From Cryobacterium zongtaii (lineage in GTDB: Bacteria; Actinomycetota; Actinomycetes; Actinomycetales; Microbacteriaceae), in NCBI RefSeq assembly GCF_002909375.1, contig NZ_PPXD01000002.1, forward strand, positions 1-57,859: a stretch of DNA of 57,859 nucleotides, read 5' to 3'. How positions within the stretch are numbered: the first letter of the stretch is position 1; each line of letters opens with the position of its first letter. The notes below the pieces were generated by a model. That model did not search any database. It worked only from the letters and a program-made list of their open reading frames with translations, and was not told the DNA's origin. Shown in pieces: positions 1 to 7,928 of the stretch. A program made the translations under genes and the position numbers.

Positions 1-761
1 ACGCCATCGCGGACGCGGCCGCCGGGCTCCCTGACCAGCTGGGCGACGCGTGGCGGGCCCTCGCCGCCGCGTGGGACGTCGCCACCCGGGCCGGTGCGCC
101 CCTGGCCGGGTGCCTGCGCGACCTGGCCGCCGCGTTCCGGGAGCTCGGCCAGCTGCACCGCGACCTGACCGTGGCCCTCACCGGCCCGCGCGCCACGGCC
201 CGGCTGGTGATGGTGCTGCCCCTGGTGGCGCTGCTGTTCGGCAGCCTGATGGGCTTCGACACGCTGCGCACCCTGTTCCACACCGGCCCAGGGTTGGCCT
301 GTCTCGCCGCGGGGTGCCTCCTGATGGTCGGCGCCGCCCGCTGGAACCGGCACCTGGTTGCCGCCGCCGGCCGCCAAGGGCCCGCGCCGGGACTGGAGCT
401 CGACCTCACCGCCATCGGTATGGCCGGTGGCGGGTCGCTCGACCGGGCCCGCGCCAGCGCGCGGCGCAGCGCCGAACGGTTCGGCCTGCGCGCGATCGGT
501 GCGACCGACTCCGCCGATGTGGTCATCGAGCGAGTGCTCGACCTCTCGGCCCGAGCCGGGGTGCCGGCCGGTGAGCTGTTGCGCAGCGAGGCCGCGCAGG
601 CCCGGCGGGATGCCCGCACTGCGGGCCACCAACGCGCCGAAACCCTTGCCGTGACCCTGATGATCCCGCTAGGGGTGTGTGTGCTGCCCGCGTTCATGCT
701 TGTCGGTGTCGCCCCACTGCTGCTCAGCGTGCTCGCCGCCACCCTCGGCAGCGTCGAGTGA
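1..761 (+). CDS. Tad-type secretion system F family membrane protein (TadB/TadC-like), 5' truncated
   Basis: The reading frame is open from the first bases of the window (codons from position 3) to a TGA at 759-761, so the N-terminus lies outside. It is an inner-membrane platform protein of the Tad/Flp pilus or type II secretion F family. About 252 residues are visible. They look like two F-type halves: a helical cytoplasmic stretch, a membrane pair with the segments LVMVLPLVALLFG and GLACLAAGCLLMV, a second soluble part, and a last hydrophobic segment of about 25 residues before the stop. This suggests TadB- and TadC-like domains in one polypeptide. It is followed by DUF4244 and TadE-like genes, the usual actinobacterial order next to topA. 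Family assignment is fairly sure; the TadB/TadC fusion is inference. Confidence 0.75.
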   Translation, partial: AIADAAAGLPDQLGDAWRALAAAWDVATRAGAPLAGCLRDLAAAFRELGQLHRDLTVALTGPRATARLVMVLPLVALLFGSLMGFDTLRTLFHTGPGLACLAAGCLLMVGAARWNRHLVAAAGRQGPAPGLELDLTAIGMAGGGSLDRARASARRSAERFGLRAIGATDSADVVIERVLDLSARAGVPAGELLRSEAAQARRDARTAGHQRAETLAVTLMIPLGVCVLPAFMLVGVAPLLLSVLAATLGSVE

Positions 762-932
762 CGGCGCTCGGGTGCTCCCGCCCTGGTGAACTCGGGCGCT
801 CCTCCACAGGCTGCCGTTTCGAACTTTTATGTACCGATCGGCTGCCGTCGTTGATGCGCCGGGTGTCGCCGCGACAGGCTGGCTGCACTCGCGCCGCTTG
901 CACCGCGTCTTGTACGCGAAAGGAGATCCATC

Positions 933-1280
933 ATGACCACCCTCAGCAGCCCGCCCGCCCCGCCGACAGAGCATCACCCGCAAGCCGAGGAGAGCACCGG
1001 AAGCGCGGCGGCCGCCGACCGTGCCGCCGCTCCGCTACGGCACGATCCCAGCGCGGGAACCGGAATACCCAACGCACTCGTGCGCACCCGCGCGGTGCGG
1101 TCCAACAGCATTCGCGCCCTCCTGCGGTTGCGTGACGATCGCGGGGCGGCCACCGCCGAGTACATCGTGGCTACCATGGCGGCCGTCGGGTTTGCCGGCT
1201 TGCTCATCGTCATCCTGCGCGGTGACGAGGTGCGCGGCATCCTCACCGAACTGGTGCGCAGTGCGCTCACGGTGGGGTGA
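933..1280 (+). CDS. DUF4244 pilin-like small membrane protein
   Basis: The ATG at 933 follows a strong Shine-Dalgarno, AAAGGAG at 919-925. The product has 115 residues. A low-complexity N-terminal half (about 1-60) is followed by a Flp-pilin-like segment, DRGAATAEYIVATMAAVGFA, with a glutamate next to a hydrophobic helix, as in prepilin-type proteins. Proteins of this kind (DUF4244) sit between the F-type platform genes and the TadE genes in actinobacterial tad clusters and are probably the major pilin or pseudopilin. The long hydrophilic N-terminal extension before the processing-like site is typical of neither class and leaves open where the protein is cut. The stop overlaps the start of the next gene. 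Confidence 0.75.
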   Translation: MTTLSSPPAPPTEHHPQAEESTGSAAAADRAAAPLRHDPSAGTGIPNALVRTRAVRSNSIRALLRLRDDRGAATAEYIVATMAAVGFAGLLIVILRGDEVRGILTELVRSALTVG

Positions 1281-1662
1281 CCGAGCCGCGGCACGGCTGG
1301 CATACCGACTCCACCGGGACCGGGGCAGCGTCACGGCCGAGTTCGCGGCCGTGCTGCCCGCCGTGCTGGTAGTGCTGGCCTGCTGCCTGGGTGCCGTGCA
1401 GGTGGTCGGGCAGCAGGTACGCATGACGGATGCCGCCGCCGACGTGGCCCGGCTGCTGGCCCGGGGCGACGACGCGGGTCCGGCATCCGGGCTGCTGGCC
1501 GCGGTGGCGCCCGGCACCGCGCTCACCGAGGAACGCCAGGGGGAGTTCGTCTGCGCCCGGCTCAGCGCGCCGAGCGCCTTCGCGCCGTTCGCCGCCGCGG
1601 GCCTCACTCTCGCCGCCCGGTCCTGCGCTCTCGCCAGCGCCACTGCGAGTGACGACCCGTGA
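1261..1662 (+). CDS. TadE family pilus assembly protein
   Basis: Chosen start is GTG at 1261, which overlaps the DUF4244 gene by 20 bases; no ATG lies closer to the conserved part. The product has about 133 residues. The TadE signature is near the N-terminus: DRGSVTAEFAAVLPAVLVVL, a glutamate followed by a hydrophobic helix, as in pseudopilins. The rest is a short extracytoplasmic domain rich in Ala with two cysteines (in EFVCARL and ARSCALA) that could pair. TadE-like proteins are minor pseudopilins of Tad systems. Overlapping genes on both sides indicate translational coupling. The exact start is uncertain. Confidence 0.7.
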   Translation: MRSRWGDRAAARLAYRLHRDRGSVTAEFAAVLPAVLVVLACCLGAVQVVGQQVRMTDAAADVARLLARGDDAGPASGLLAAVAPGTALTEERQGEFVCARLSAPSAFAPFAAAGLTLAARSCALASATASDDP

Positions 1663-2021
1663 CGCGCGCACCCATCCGCCGGCCTACCTCTGCTCGCGAG
1701 CGGGGATCCGGTTCGGTGCTCGCGGTCGCGCTGCTCGGCGCCCTCGTCACGATGACCGCCGTGCTCGTGCCGCTGCTGGCCCTGCTGCCGGTCAGTCAGT
1801 CCGTGCAGGGTGCGGCGGATGCGGCGGCGCTCGCCGCGGCCGACGTCGCCTCCGGCCTCATGCCGGGCGTGCCCTGTGTCACGGCGGCGCGGGCGGCGGA
1901 GCTGAACGGCGCCCGCCTGGTCACCTGCTCGGTGGACGGCCTGATCGCCACCGTGGCGGTGTCCCGCACGGTGGGCGCATTCCCGATCGGTTCCCGGGCG
2001 CGGGCCGGCCCGGCGCCCTAG
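1659..2021 (+). CDS. Second TadE-like secreted protein (helicase/secretion neighbourhood type)
   Basis: GTG start at 1659 shares the GTGA overlap with the previous stop (1660-1662), so it is translationally coupled. The product has 120 residues: a basic N-terminus, a hydrophobic helix at about 20-45 (GSVLAVALLGALVTM), then an Ala-rich domain with VQGAADAAALAAADVA and two cysteines. This matches the Rv3654c-like protein that ends the tad cluster in actinobacteria, usually as the last gene before unrelated DNA. Its exact role in pilus biogenesis is not known. The gene closes the operon here; a minus-strand gene follows. Confidence 0.7.
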   Translation: MTRAPIRRPTSARERGSGSVLAVALLGALVTMTAVLVPLLALLPVSQSVQGAADAAALAAADVASGLMPGVPCVTAARAAELNGARLVTCSVDGLIATVAVSRTVGAFPIGSRARAGPAP

Positions 2022-2080
2022 CGATGGTCAGGCCAGTGTTCGAGCTCGCCGCCAGAAGTGCAGCATCCCCGATCGCCGGG

Positions 2081-2341
2081 CTAAGTGGTCGCCGGGGGAG
2101 TGTCGAAGAGCGCCTCGAGGTAGCGGTAGTCCACGGCGGAGGGCTTGTCGGGATGCTCGGTGGAATCGAACTCGAGACCGGCGGCGCGTGCATAGAGGTA
2201 CCGCTTGCCGGCTGCGTCGGCGGGTATCTCGATCCGCGGCCGGGGATCCCCGGATTCGAGGAACTCGGTGGTGACGGTTTTTCCTTCGAGGGGGCCGTCC
2301 GTCAGTTTCGCGGTGTACGTGCCCTGCGCTGCAGTAACCAT
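2081..2341 (-). CDS. Small conserved hypothetical protein
   Basis: The minus-strand frame could extend to 2443, but the ATG at 2341 (product MVTAAQGTYTAKLTDGPLEG...) gives an 86-residue protein without the atypical Arg/Cys-rich leader. It is soluble and acidic, with the pieces GPLEGKTV, RPRIEIPADAAGKRYLYAR and VDYRYLEALFD. I do not recognise a named domain. It reads like a small one-domain protein of alternating strands. It lies alone between the tad cluster and topA, transcribed convergently to the former and divergently from the latter. Confidence 0.55.
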   Translation of the reverse strand: MVTAAQGTYTAKLTDGPLEGKTVTTEFLESGDPRPRIEIPADAAGKRYLYARAAGLEFDSTEHPDKPSAVDYRYLEALFDTPPATT

Positions 2342-2602
2342 GTCTCTATTGTGCGGCTGTGCTCCGCGGAGGCAACCCCTAATCCGCAAACCGAGGCTCA
2401 CCGGTCGCGTGTCGGGCGATGCCGCCGCGAATTCCGCGAACACATGTGCACACTCGTTTCAGCCTTGCCCTGCGCCGTGAGCGAGCTACCGTGGAGTCAA
2501 TTCGGGGCACTCCCGCGCCGTCACCGTCGGCGCGCACTCGATTCCTGTGTGTATGGTGTGGCTTGGTCGTTTCACAGACCGTTACCTATAAAGAGGAGTC
2601 TG

Positions 2603-5600
2603 GTGCCAGGCACTAAGAAGCTGGTCATTGTCGAGTCGCCGACCAAGATGAAGTCGATCGCCGCCTATCTGGGCGACGGATACGAGGTTTTGTCGTCGGT
2701 CGGGCACATCCGAGACCTGATCGAGCCCAAGAATCTGCCGCCGGAACTCAAGAAGGGCCCGCTCGGCAAGTTCTCCGTCGACGTCGATAACGGCTTCGAA
2801 CCGTATTACGTGGTCTCCGACGCGAAGAAGAAAACCGTCAGCGACCTCAAGCGGGCGCTGAAGAACGCCGACGAACTCCTCCTCGCAACTGATGAGGACC
2901 GCGAAGGCGAGGCCATCGCGTGGCACCTCCTGCAGGTCCTGCAGCCCAAGGTTCCGGTCAAGCGGATGGTGTTCCACGAGATCACCAAGGACGCCATCAT
3001 CGCGGCCACCCAGAACACCCGCGACCTCGACACCGCCCTCGTCGACGCGCAGGAGACCCGGCGCATCCTGGACCGCATCTACGGCTACGAGATCTCTCCC
3101 GTGCTCTGGCGCAAGGTGGGCCCCGGCCTGTCCGCCGGCCGCGTGCAGTCCGCCGCCACCCGCCTCGTCGTCGACCGCGAACGTGAACGCCTCGCGTTCG
3201 TGTCCGCCGGCTACTGGGACCTCATCGCCCAGCTCGTTCCCGGCGCCTCCGCCGAGAACGGCTTCCAGGCCAAGCTCGTGCGCCTCGGCGGCGAACGCAT
3301 CGCCACCGGCAGCGACTTCGACGACACCGGCAAGCTCAAGCCCAAGGTCGTCGCGGCCACCCTCGACGAGGCATCCGCCCTCGCCCTGGCCGACGCCCTC
3401 AAGGTGCCCGGCGTGCCGATCACCGTCACCAAGGTCGCCTCCAAGCCCTACCGCCGCAGCCCCGCCGCGCCGTTCACCACCTCGACCCTGCAGCAGGAGG
3501 CCGCGCGCAAGCTGCGCTTCACCGCCCGGCAGACCATGAGCGTGGCCCAGTCGCTGTACGAAAACGGGTACATCACCTATATGCGTACCGACTCGCCGTC
3601 GCTGTCGCAGCAGGCGATCACCGCCGCCCGCAAGCAGGCCGCGTCGCTGTACGGCGCCGAGACCGTGCCCGCGAACCCGCGCCTGTACAAGGGCAAGAGC
3701 AAGAACGCGCAGGAAGCCCACGAGGCCATCCGCCCGTCCGGCGACACCTTCCGCACCCCGTCCTCGCTGTCCAGCTCGCTGCGCGGCAACGACTTCAAGC
3801 TCTACGACCTGATCTGGAAGCGCACCGTCGCCAGCCAGATGGCGGATGCGACCGGTTCGACCGCGTCGGTGACCATCGCCGCGGGCCCCACCGGCCAGGC
3901 CGCGCACCCCGCCGCCTCCGAGGCACTCGCCGAATTCGCCGCCAGCGGCACCGTCATCACCTTCCGCGGTTTCATGCTCGCGTACGAGGAGTCCAGGGAC
4001 GAGGAGCGGAACGCCTCCACCGACCCCACCGAGTCGAAGCTGCCGCCGCTGGAAGAGGGCCAGACGCTGACCCTCGTCGAGGTGGAGGCCAAGGGCCACG
4101 AAACCACCCCGGCCGCCCGGTACACCGAGGCCAGCCTGGTGAAGAAGCTCGAAGAGCTCGGCATCGGCCGCCCCTCCACGTACGCGTCGATCATCTCCAC
4201 CATCACCGACCGTGGCTACGTCACCCCGCGCGGGCAGGCCCTGATCCCCAACTGGATCGCCTTCTCCGTGGTGCGGCTGCTCGAGGAGTTCTTCACCGAC
4301 CTGGTGGAATACGACTTCACCGCCGAAATGGAAGACGACCTCGACCGCATCGCCGGCGGCACCGCCGACCGGGTGGACTGGCTGACCAGCTTCTACTTCG
4401 GTTCGGAGAAGCACCGCGGCCTGCGCCAGGTCGTCGACAACCTCGGCGAGATCGACGCCCGCTCGATCAACTCGATCCACATCGTCGATGACATCACCCT
4501 GCGCATCGGCAAGTACGGCCCCTACCTCGAGGTCGCCGACCCCACCGCCGACCCGGATGCCACCCCCCGCCGGGTGAACATCCCGCCGGACCTGGCACCC
4601 GACGAGCTCACCCCTGCCAAGGCCCGTGAACTCGTGGATGCCCCGGTCGTCACCGACCGCGTCATCGGCGTGAACCCGGACAACGGCAAGGAGATCGTCG
4701 CCAAGGACGGCCGCTTCGGCCCGTACGTGACCGAGCTCGAGCCGCCCGCGGACACCGACGGTCCCGGCGAGTCCATCGACCCGCTCACCGGCGAGGTCAC
4801 CTCGCTGGCCGACGCCGGAGCCCCGGCCGCCGCACCCGCTGCCGCCGCCAAGCCCAAGCGCAAGACCCCGGCCAAGAAGGCCGCCGCCGCGGTGAAGCCG
4901 CGCACGGCGTCGCTGTTCAAATCCATGGACCTGGCCACCGTCGACCTCGACACCGCGCTGGCGCTGCTGAACCTGCCGCGCGTGGTGGGCCTGGACCCCG
5001 AGACGCAGACCGAGATCCTCGCCCAGAACGGCAAGTTCGGCCCGTACCTCAAGAAGGGCGTCGATACCCGGTCGCTCACCAGCGAAGACCAGATCTTCGA
5101 GATCGACCTGGCCGGCGCCATCGAGTTGTACGCGCAGCCCAAGTACGGCGCCCGCCGTGCCTCCAGCGCGCTCAAGGACTTCGAAGAGCCCGACCCGGAG
5201 AGCGGCAAGGCCATCAAGATCAAGGACGGCCGGTTCGGCGCCTACGTGACGGATGGCATCACCAACGCAACCATCCCCAAGGCCGAGAGTGTTGACGAGG
5301 TCGACTACGAGCGCGCCGTGCAGCTGCTCGCCGACAAGCGGGCCAAGGGCCCGGCGGTGAAGAAGTCGCCGGCGAAGAAGGCTCCTGCCAAGAAGCCGGC
5401 GGCGAAGAAGCCCGCCGCGAAGAAGGCCCCGGCCAAAAAAGCCGGCGCAGTGAAGGCCGGTGCGGTGACCAAGACCGCAGTCAAGCGGGCCCCGGCCAAG
5501 AAGACCGGCACGTCTGCGGCCACCCCCGGCGTGCGCGCCGAGCGCACCCCGGAGCAGAAGGCCGCCACCGCCGCGAAGGCCGCAGCCACCCGGGCGGCCA

Positions 5601-5641
5601 ACGCGGCCGCGAAGGCAGCGCAGGCGGCCGCGCAGTCGTGA
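2603..5641 (+). CDS. topA: DNA topoisomerase I (type IA)
   Basis: Start is GTG at 2603, five bases after AAGAGGAG at 2591-2598, although the frame is open far upstream. The 1012-residue enzyme relaxes negatively supercoiled DNA. A Toprim domain begins with VIVESPTK (E11) and carries the acidic cluster DEDREGE at 97-103. The catalytic tyrosine is Y326 in YMRTDSP. The C-terminal part holds several Toprim-C repeats with GRFGPYV or GKFGPYL and no Cys4 zinc fingers. From about residue 915 there is a Lys/Ala-rich tail of AKKAPAKK type. Lack of zinc fingers with a basic tail is the normal actinobacterial form. The stop overlaps tmk by GTGA, so the two are coupled. Confidence 0.95.
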   Translation: MPGTKKLVIVESPTKMKSIAAYLGDGYEVLSSVGHIRDLIEPKNLPPELKKGPLGKFSVDVDNGFEPYYVVSDAKKKTVSDLKRALKNADELLLATDEDREGEAIAWHLLQVLQPKVPVKRMVFHEITKDAIIAATQNTRDLDTALVDAQETRRILDRIYGYEISPVLWRKVGPGLSAGRVQSAATRLVVDRERERLAFVSAGYWDLIAQLVPGASAENGFQAKLVRLGGERIATGSDFDDTGKLKPKVVAATLDEASALALADALKVPGVPITVTKVASKPYRRSPAAPFTTSTLQQEAARKLRFTARQTMSVAQSLYENGYITYMRTDSPSLSQQAITAARKQAASLYGAETVPANPRLYKGKSKNAQEAHEAIRPSGDTFRTPSSLSSSLRGNDFKLYDLIWKRTVASQMADATGSTASVTIAAGPTGQAAHPAASEALAEFAASGTVITFRGFMLAYEESRDEERNASTDPTESKLPPLEEGQTLTLVEVEAKGHETTPAARYTEASLVKKLEELGIGRPSTYASIISTITDRGYVTPRGQALIPNWIAFSVVRLLEEFFTDLVEYDFTAEMEDDLDRIAGGTADRVDWLTSFYFGSEKHRGLRQVVDNLGEIDARSINSIHIVDDITLRIGKYGPYLEVADPTADPDATPRRVNIPPDLAPDELTPAKARELVDAPVVTDRVIGVNPDNGKEIVAKDGRFGPYVTELEPPADTDGPGESIDPLTGEVTSLADAGAPAAAPAAAAKPKRKTPAKKAAAAVKPRTASLFKSMDLATVDLDTALALLNLPRVVGLDPETQTEILAQNGKFGPYLKKGVDTRSLTSEDQIFEIDLAGAIELYAQPKYGARRASSALKDFEEPDPESGKAIKIKDGRFGAYVTDGITNATIPKAESVDEVDYERAVQLLADKRAKGPAVKKSPAKKAPAKKPAAKKPAAKKAPAKKAGAVKAGAVTKTAVKRAPAKKTGTSAATPGVRAERTPEQKAATAAKAAATRAANAAAKAAQAAAQS

Positions 5642-6282
5642 CGGATGCCGTGACGGATGTTGTGAAGCCCGGCCTGTTCATCACCCTCGAGGGTGGCGAC
5701 GGGTCGGGCAAGAGCACCCAGGCGCAGTTGCTCGGCGAGTGGCTGCAGGCCCAGGGTCGCACCGTGGTGCGCACCCGCGAGCCCGGCGGCACCGAGGTGG
5801 GCGTCGCCATCCGCGAGATCGTGCTGCACCACCGCGGTGAGGTCTCGCCCCGTGCGGAAGCCCTGCTGTACGCCGCCGACCGGGCCCAGCACATCGGCAC
5901 CCTGGTGCGCCCGGCGCTGGCCCGCGGTGAAATCGTCATCCAGGACCGCTACCTCGACTCCTCCGTCGCCTACCAGGGCGCCGGCCGGGTGCTCGGCGGC
6001 ACCGAGGTGCGCGACCTCTCGCTCTGGGCGGTCGAGGGCCTGCTGCCGCACCTCACCCTGCTGCTCGACCTCGACGAGACCGCCGCCCGCGGCCGCCTCG
6101 ACGCCGCCGACAAGGTCTTCGACCGGCTCGAGGCCGAGAAGGGCGAGTTCCACGCCCGGGTGCGCGCCGCGTTCCTCGACCTCGCCGCGGCCGAGCCCGA
6201 CCGTTTCCTGGTGCTGGATGCGTCGCTGCCGGTCGACGAGCTTGCCGCGCTCATCCGCGCCCGCGTCGCCGCCCTGCTCTAG
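5638..6282 (+). CDS. tmk: Thymidylate kinase
   Basis: GTG at 5638 overlaps the topA stop (GTGA). The 214-residue protein phosphorylates dTMP to dTDP for DNA synthesis. Visible motifs are the P-loop GGDGSGKST at residues 19-27, the DR(Y/F) motif in DRYLDSSVAYQGAGR, and a LID-like stretch after LLLDLDETAARGRL. Length and order of motifs fit the bacterial family. The topA-tmk-holB order is conserved in Actinobacteria, and tmk and holB both serve DNA replication. A palindrome starts 23 bases after the stop. Confidence 0.95.
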   Translation: MTDAVTDVVKPGLFITLEGGDGSGKSTQAQLLGEWLQAQGRTVVRTREPGGTEVGVAIREIVLHHRGEVSPRAEALLYAADRAQHIGTLVRPALARGEIVIQDRYLDSSVAYQGAGRVLGGTEVRDLSLWAVEGLLPHLTLLLDLDETAARGRLDAADKVFDRLEAEKGEFHARVRAAFLDLAAAEPDRFLVLDASLPVDELAALIRARVAALL

Positions 6283-6636
6283 GGCGTCCCGCACACATAC
6301 CCGCCCCGACTTGCCGCAAAACCCCCTTTCGCCCGCCAGGAAGGGGCATCTTGCGGCAAGTCGGGAGATTCAGCATCCGTGACTTGCGTGAAAAGTCCCT
6401 TGTGGCGGCGGCCAGGGGGCGTTTTGCGGCAAGTGGGCGGATGTGCGGTGCCGCGAGATGCCCGTTGACGCCCGTTGGAAGGCATCCACGGGGCCTCAAC
6501 TGGCAACTCGATGCGGAGCACCTGTGTGCGATGCACCGTTGGTGCTGCTTCACGGGCATCCAGTGGGCGTCAACTGGCAACTCGGCGGGGGAGGCACCCG
6601 CACCCGGCTGTCACCGGCTCCGGGTAGCCTTGACGA
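6283..6636. repeat. Non-coding gap with two families of inverted and direct repeats
   Basis: No credible gene lies in these 354 bases. They hold a perfect 15-bp inverted repeat with arms CCCGACTTGCCGCAA (6305-6319) and TTGCGGCAAGTCGGG (6351-6365). A third copy of TTGCGGCAAG is at 6424-6433. A second family begins at 6454: an imperfect hairpin (6454-6510) whose right arm contains GGCATCC and CAACTGGCAACTCG; this arm recurs as a direct repeat at 6555-6584. The holB start follows at 6637. The first hairpin could terminate tmk transcription, though no T-tract follows. The rest looks like accumulated intergenic repeat sequence. Confidence 0.75.
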
Positions 6637-7881
6637 ATGGCAGTGTGGGACGACCTGACGGGTCAAGCAGATGCGATCGCCATCTTCCGTGCCGCCGCAG
6701 AGCGCCCGGGAGCGGTCGCCACACTCGAGCGCCCCGACGCCGACACCCATGCCGCCCAGTCGAGCGCTACCGCTACGGATGCCGCCACCGCGACGAGCGC
6801 CGCCGCCCGCAGCACCTCCTCCTCAATGACCCACGCGTGGCTGATCACCGGCCCGCCCGGCTCCGGCCGCTCCAACCTCGCCTTCGCCTTCGCGACAGCG
6901 CTGCTCAGCCCCGGCACGCCGCAGGGCGACGAGTCCACCCAGAGGCTTGTCGACGCGCGCACCCACCCCGACCTCACCGTGCTCAGCACCGAGGGCGTCA
7001 TCATCAAGATGGATTCCGTCAAGGAAGCCGTGGCCCGCTCGCAGTACTCCCCGTCGGTGGGTCGCTACCGCGTGGTGGTCGTCGAAGACGCCGACCGCAT
7101 GGTCGAGCGCACCTCCAACGTGCTGCTCAAGGCGCTGGAGGAGCCGCCGGAACGCACGGTGTGGATCCTCTGCGCCCCCAGCGAGGCCGACCTGCTGCCC
7201 ACCATCCGCTCCCGGGTGCGCACCGTGCGTCTGCGGGTGCCGAGCATCGACGCGGTGGCCGAGCTGCTCATCCGTCGCACCGGCGTGGAGCCGGCCGTCG
7301 CCGAACGGGCCGCCCGTGAGGCGCAGAGCCACATCGGCATGGCCCTGCGGCTCGCCACCAACGCCGAGGCCCGCGCCCGCCGTGAGGAGACCCTCCGCGC
7401 CGCCCTCGGCCTCACGGGGGTGTCCACCGCGGTCAACGCCGCTGCCCGACTGCTCGCCATCGCCGGCGATGACGCCAAGGCGATCACCATCGAGCGGGAT
7501 GCGGCCGAACGCGAGGGTGTGCTGCGCTCGCTCGGCGTGGAACCCGGCCAGTCGGTGCCGCCCGCGCTCCGCAGCCAGATCAAGAACCTCGAAGACGACC
7601 AGAAGCGCCGCGCCACCCGCAGCCTGCGCGACGGCATCGACCGCATCCTGGTGGACCTCACCTCGCTGTACCGCGACGTGATGATGATGCAGCTGGGCCG
7701 GGACAGCACCATCATCAATCTCGAGCTGCTGCCCGAACTGCGCCGCGCCGCCGGGGCGTGCCCGCCGGCGACCACCGTCGCGACGATGGATGCGATTGCC
7801 CTGGCCCGGCAGAGAATTGAAGCCAACGTGGCACCGGCGCTGGCCCTCGAGGCCATGCTGGTGTCGATGATCCGACGGTGA
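6637..7881 (+). CDS. holB: DNA polymerase III subunit delta' (clamp loader)
   Basis: ATG at 6637 gives 414 residues. Delta' is the AAA+ clamp-loader subunit that, with tau/gamma and delta, loads the beta clamp. A P-loop-like GPPGSGRS is at 72-79 (Arg in place of the usual Lys). Further on are HPDLTVLSTEG, the core VVVVEDADRM, and NVLLKALEEPP followed by the sensor-1-type SRVRTV. Two oddities stand out. The Cys4 zinc module that normally lies between the P-loop and HPDL is absent; the segment is SPGTPQGDESTQRLVDART. A low-complexity Ala/Thr/Ser insert at about 30-65 precedes the P-loop. The function is still clear from the core motifs and position after tmk. Confidence 0.9.
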   Translation: MAVWDDLTGQADAIAIFRAAAERPGAVATLERPDADTHAAQSSATATDAATATSAAARSTSSSMTHAWLITGPPGSGRSNLAFAFATALLSPGTPQGDESTQRLVDARTHPDLTVLSTEGVIIKMDSVKEAVARSQYSPSVGRYRVVVVEDADRMVERTSNVLLKALEEPPERTVWILCAPSEADLLPTIRSRVRTVRLRVPSIDAVAELLIRRTGVEPAVAERAAREAQSHIGMALRLATNAEARARREETLRAALGLTGVSTAVNAAARLLAIAGDDAKAITIERDAAEREGVLRSLGVEPGQSVPPALRSQIKNLEDDQKRRATRSLRDGIDRILVDLTSLYRDVMMMQLGRDSTIINLELLPELRRAAGACPPATTVATMDAIALARQRIEANVAPALALEAMLVSMIRR

Positions 7882-7928
7882 CGGCAGTCGCCGCACATGC
7901 ACAGGATTCACCAGAGAAGAGGAACCCA

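Noticed and set aside
1430..2602. Extension of the topA frame upstream of 2603
   Set aside because: It runs through the tad genes and a minus-strand gene; GTG at 2603 with a good ribosome binding site and the conserved PGTKKLVIVESPTK start is decisive.
2582..4480. 632-codon open frame antisense to topA
   Set aside because: It mirrors codon structure of topA, is Gly/Val/Leu-rich without any domain, and has no ribosome binding site. Long antisense frames are normal at this GC content.
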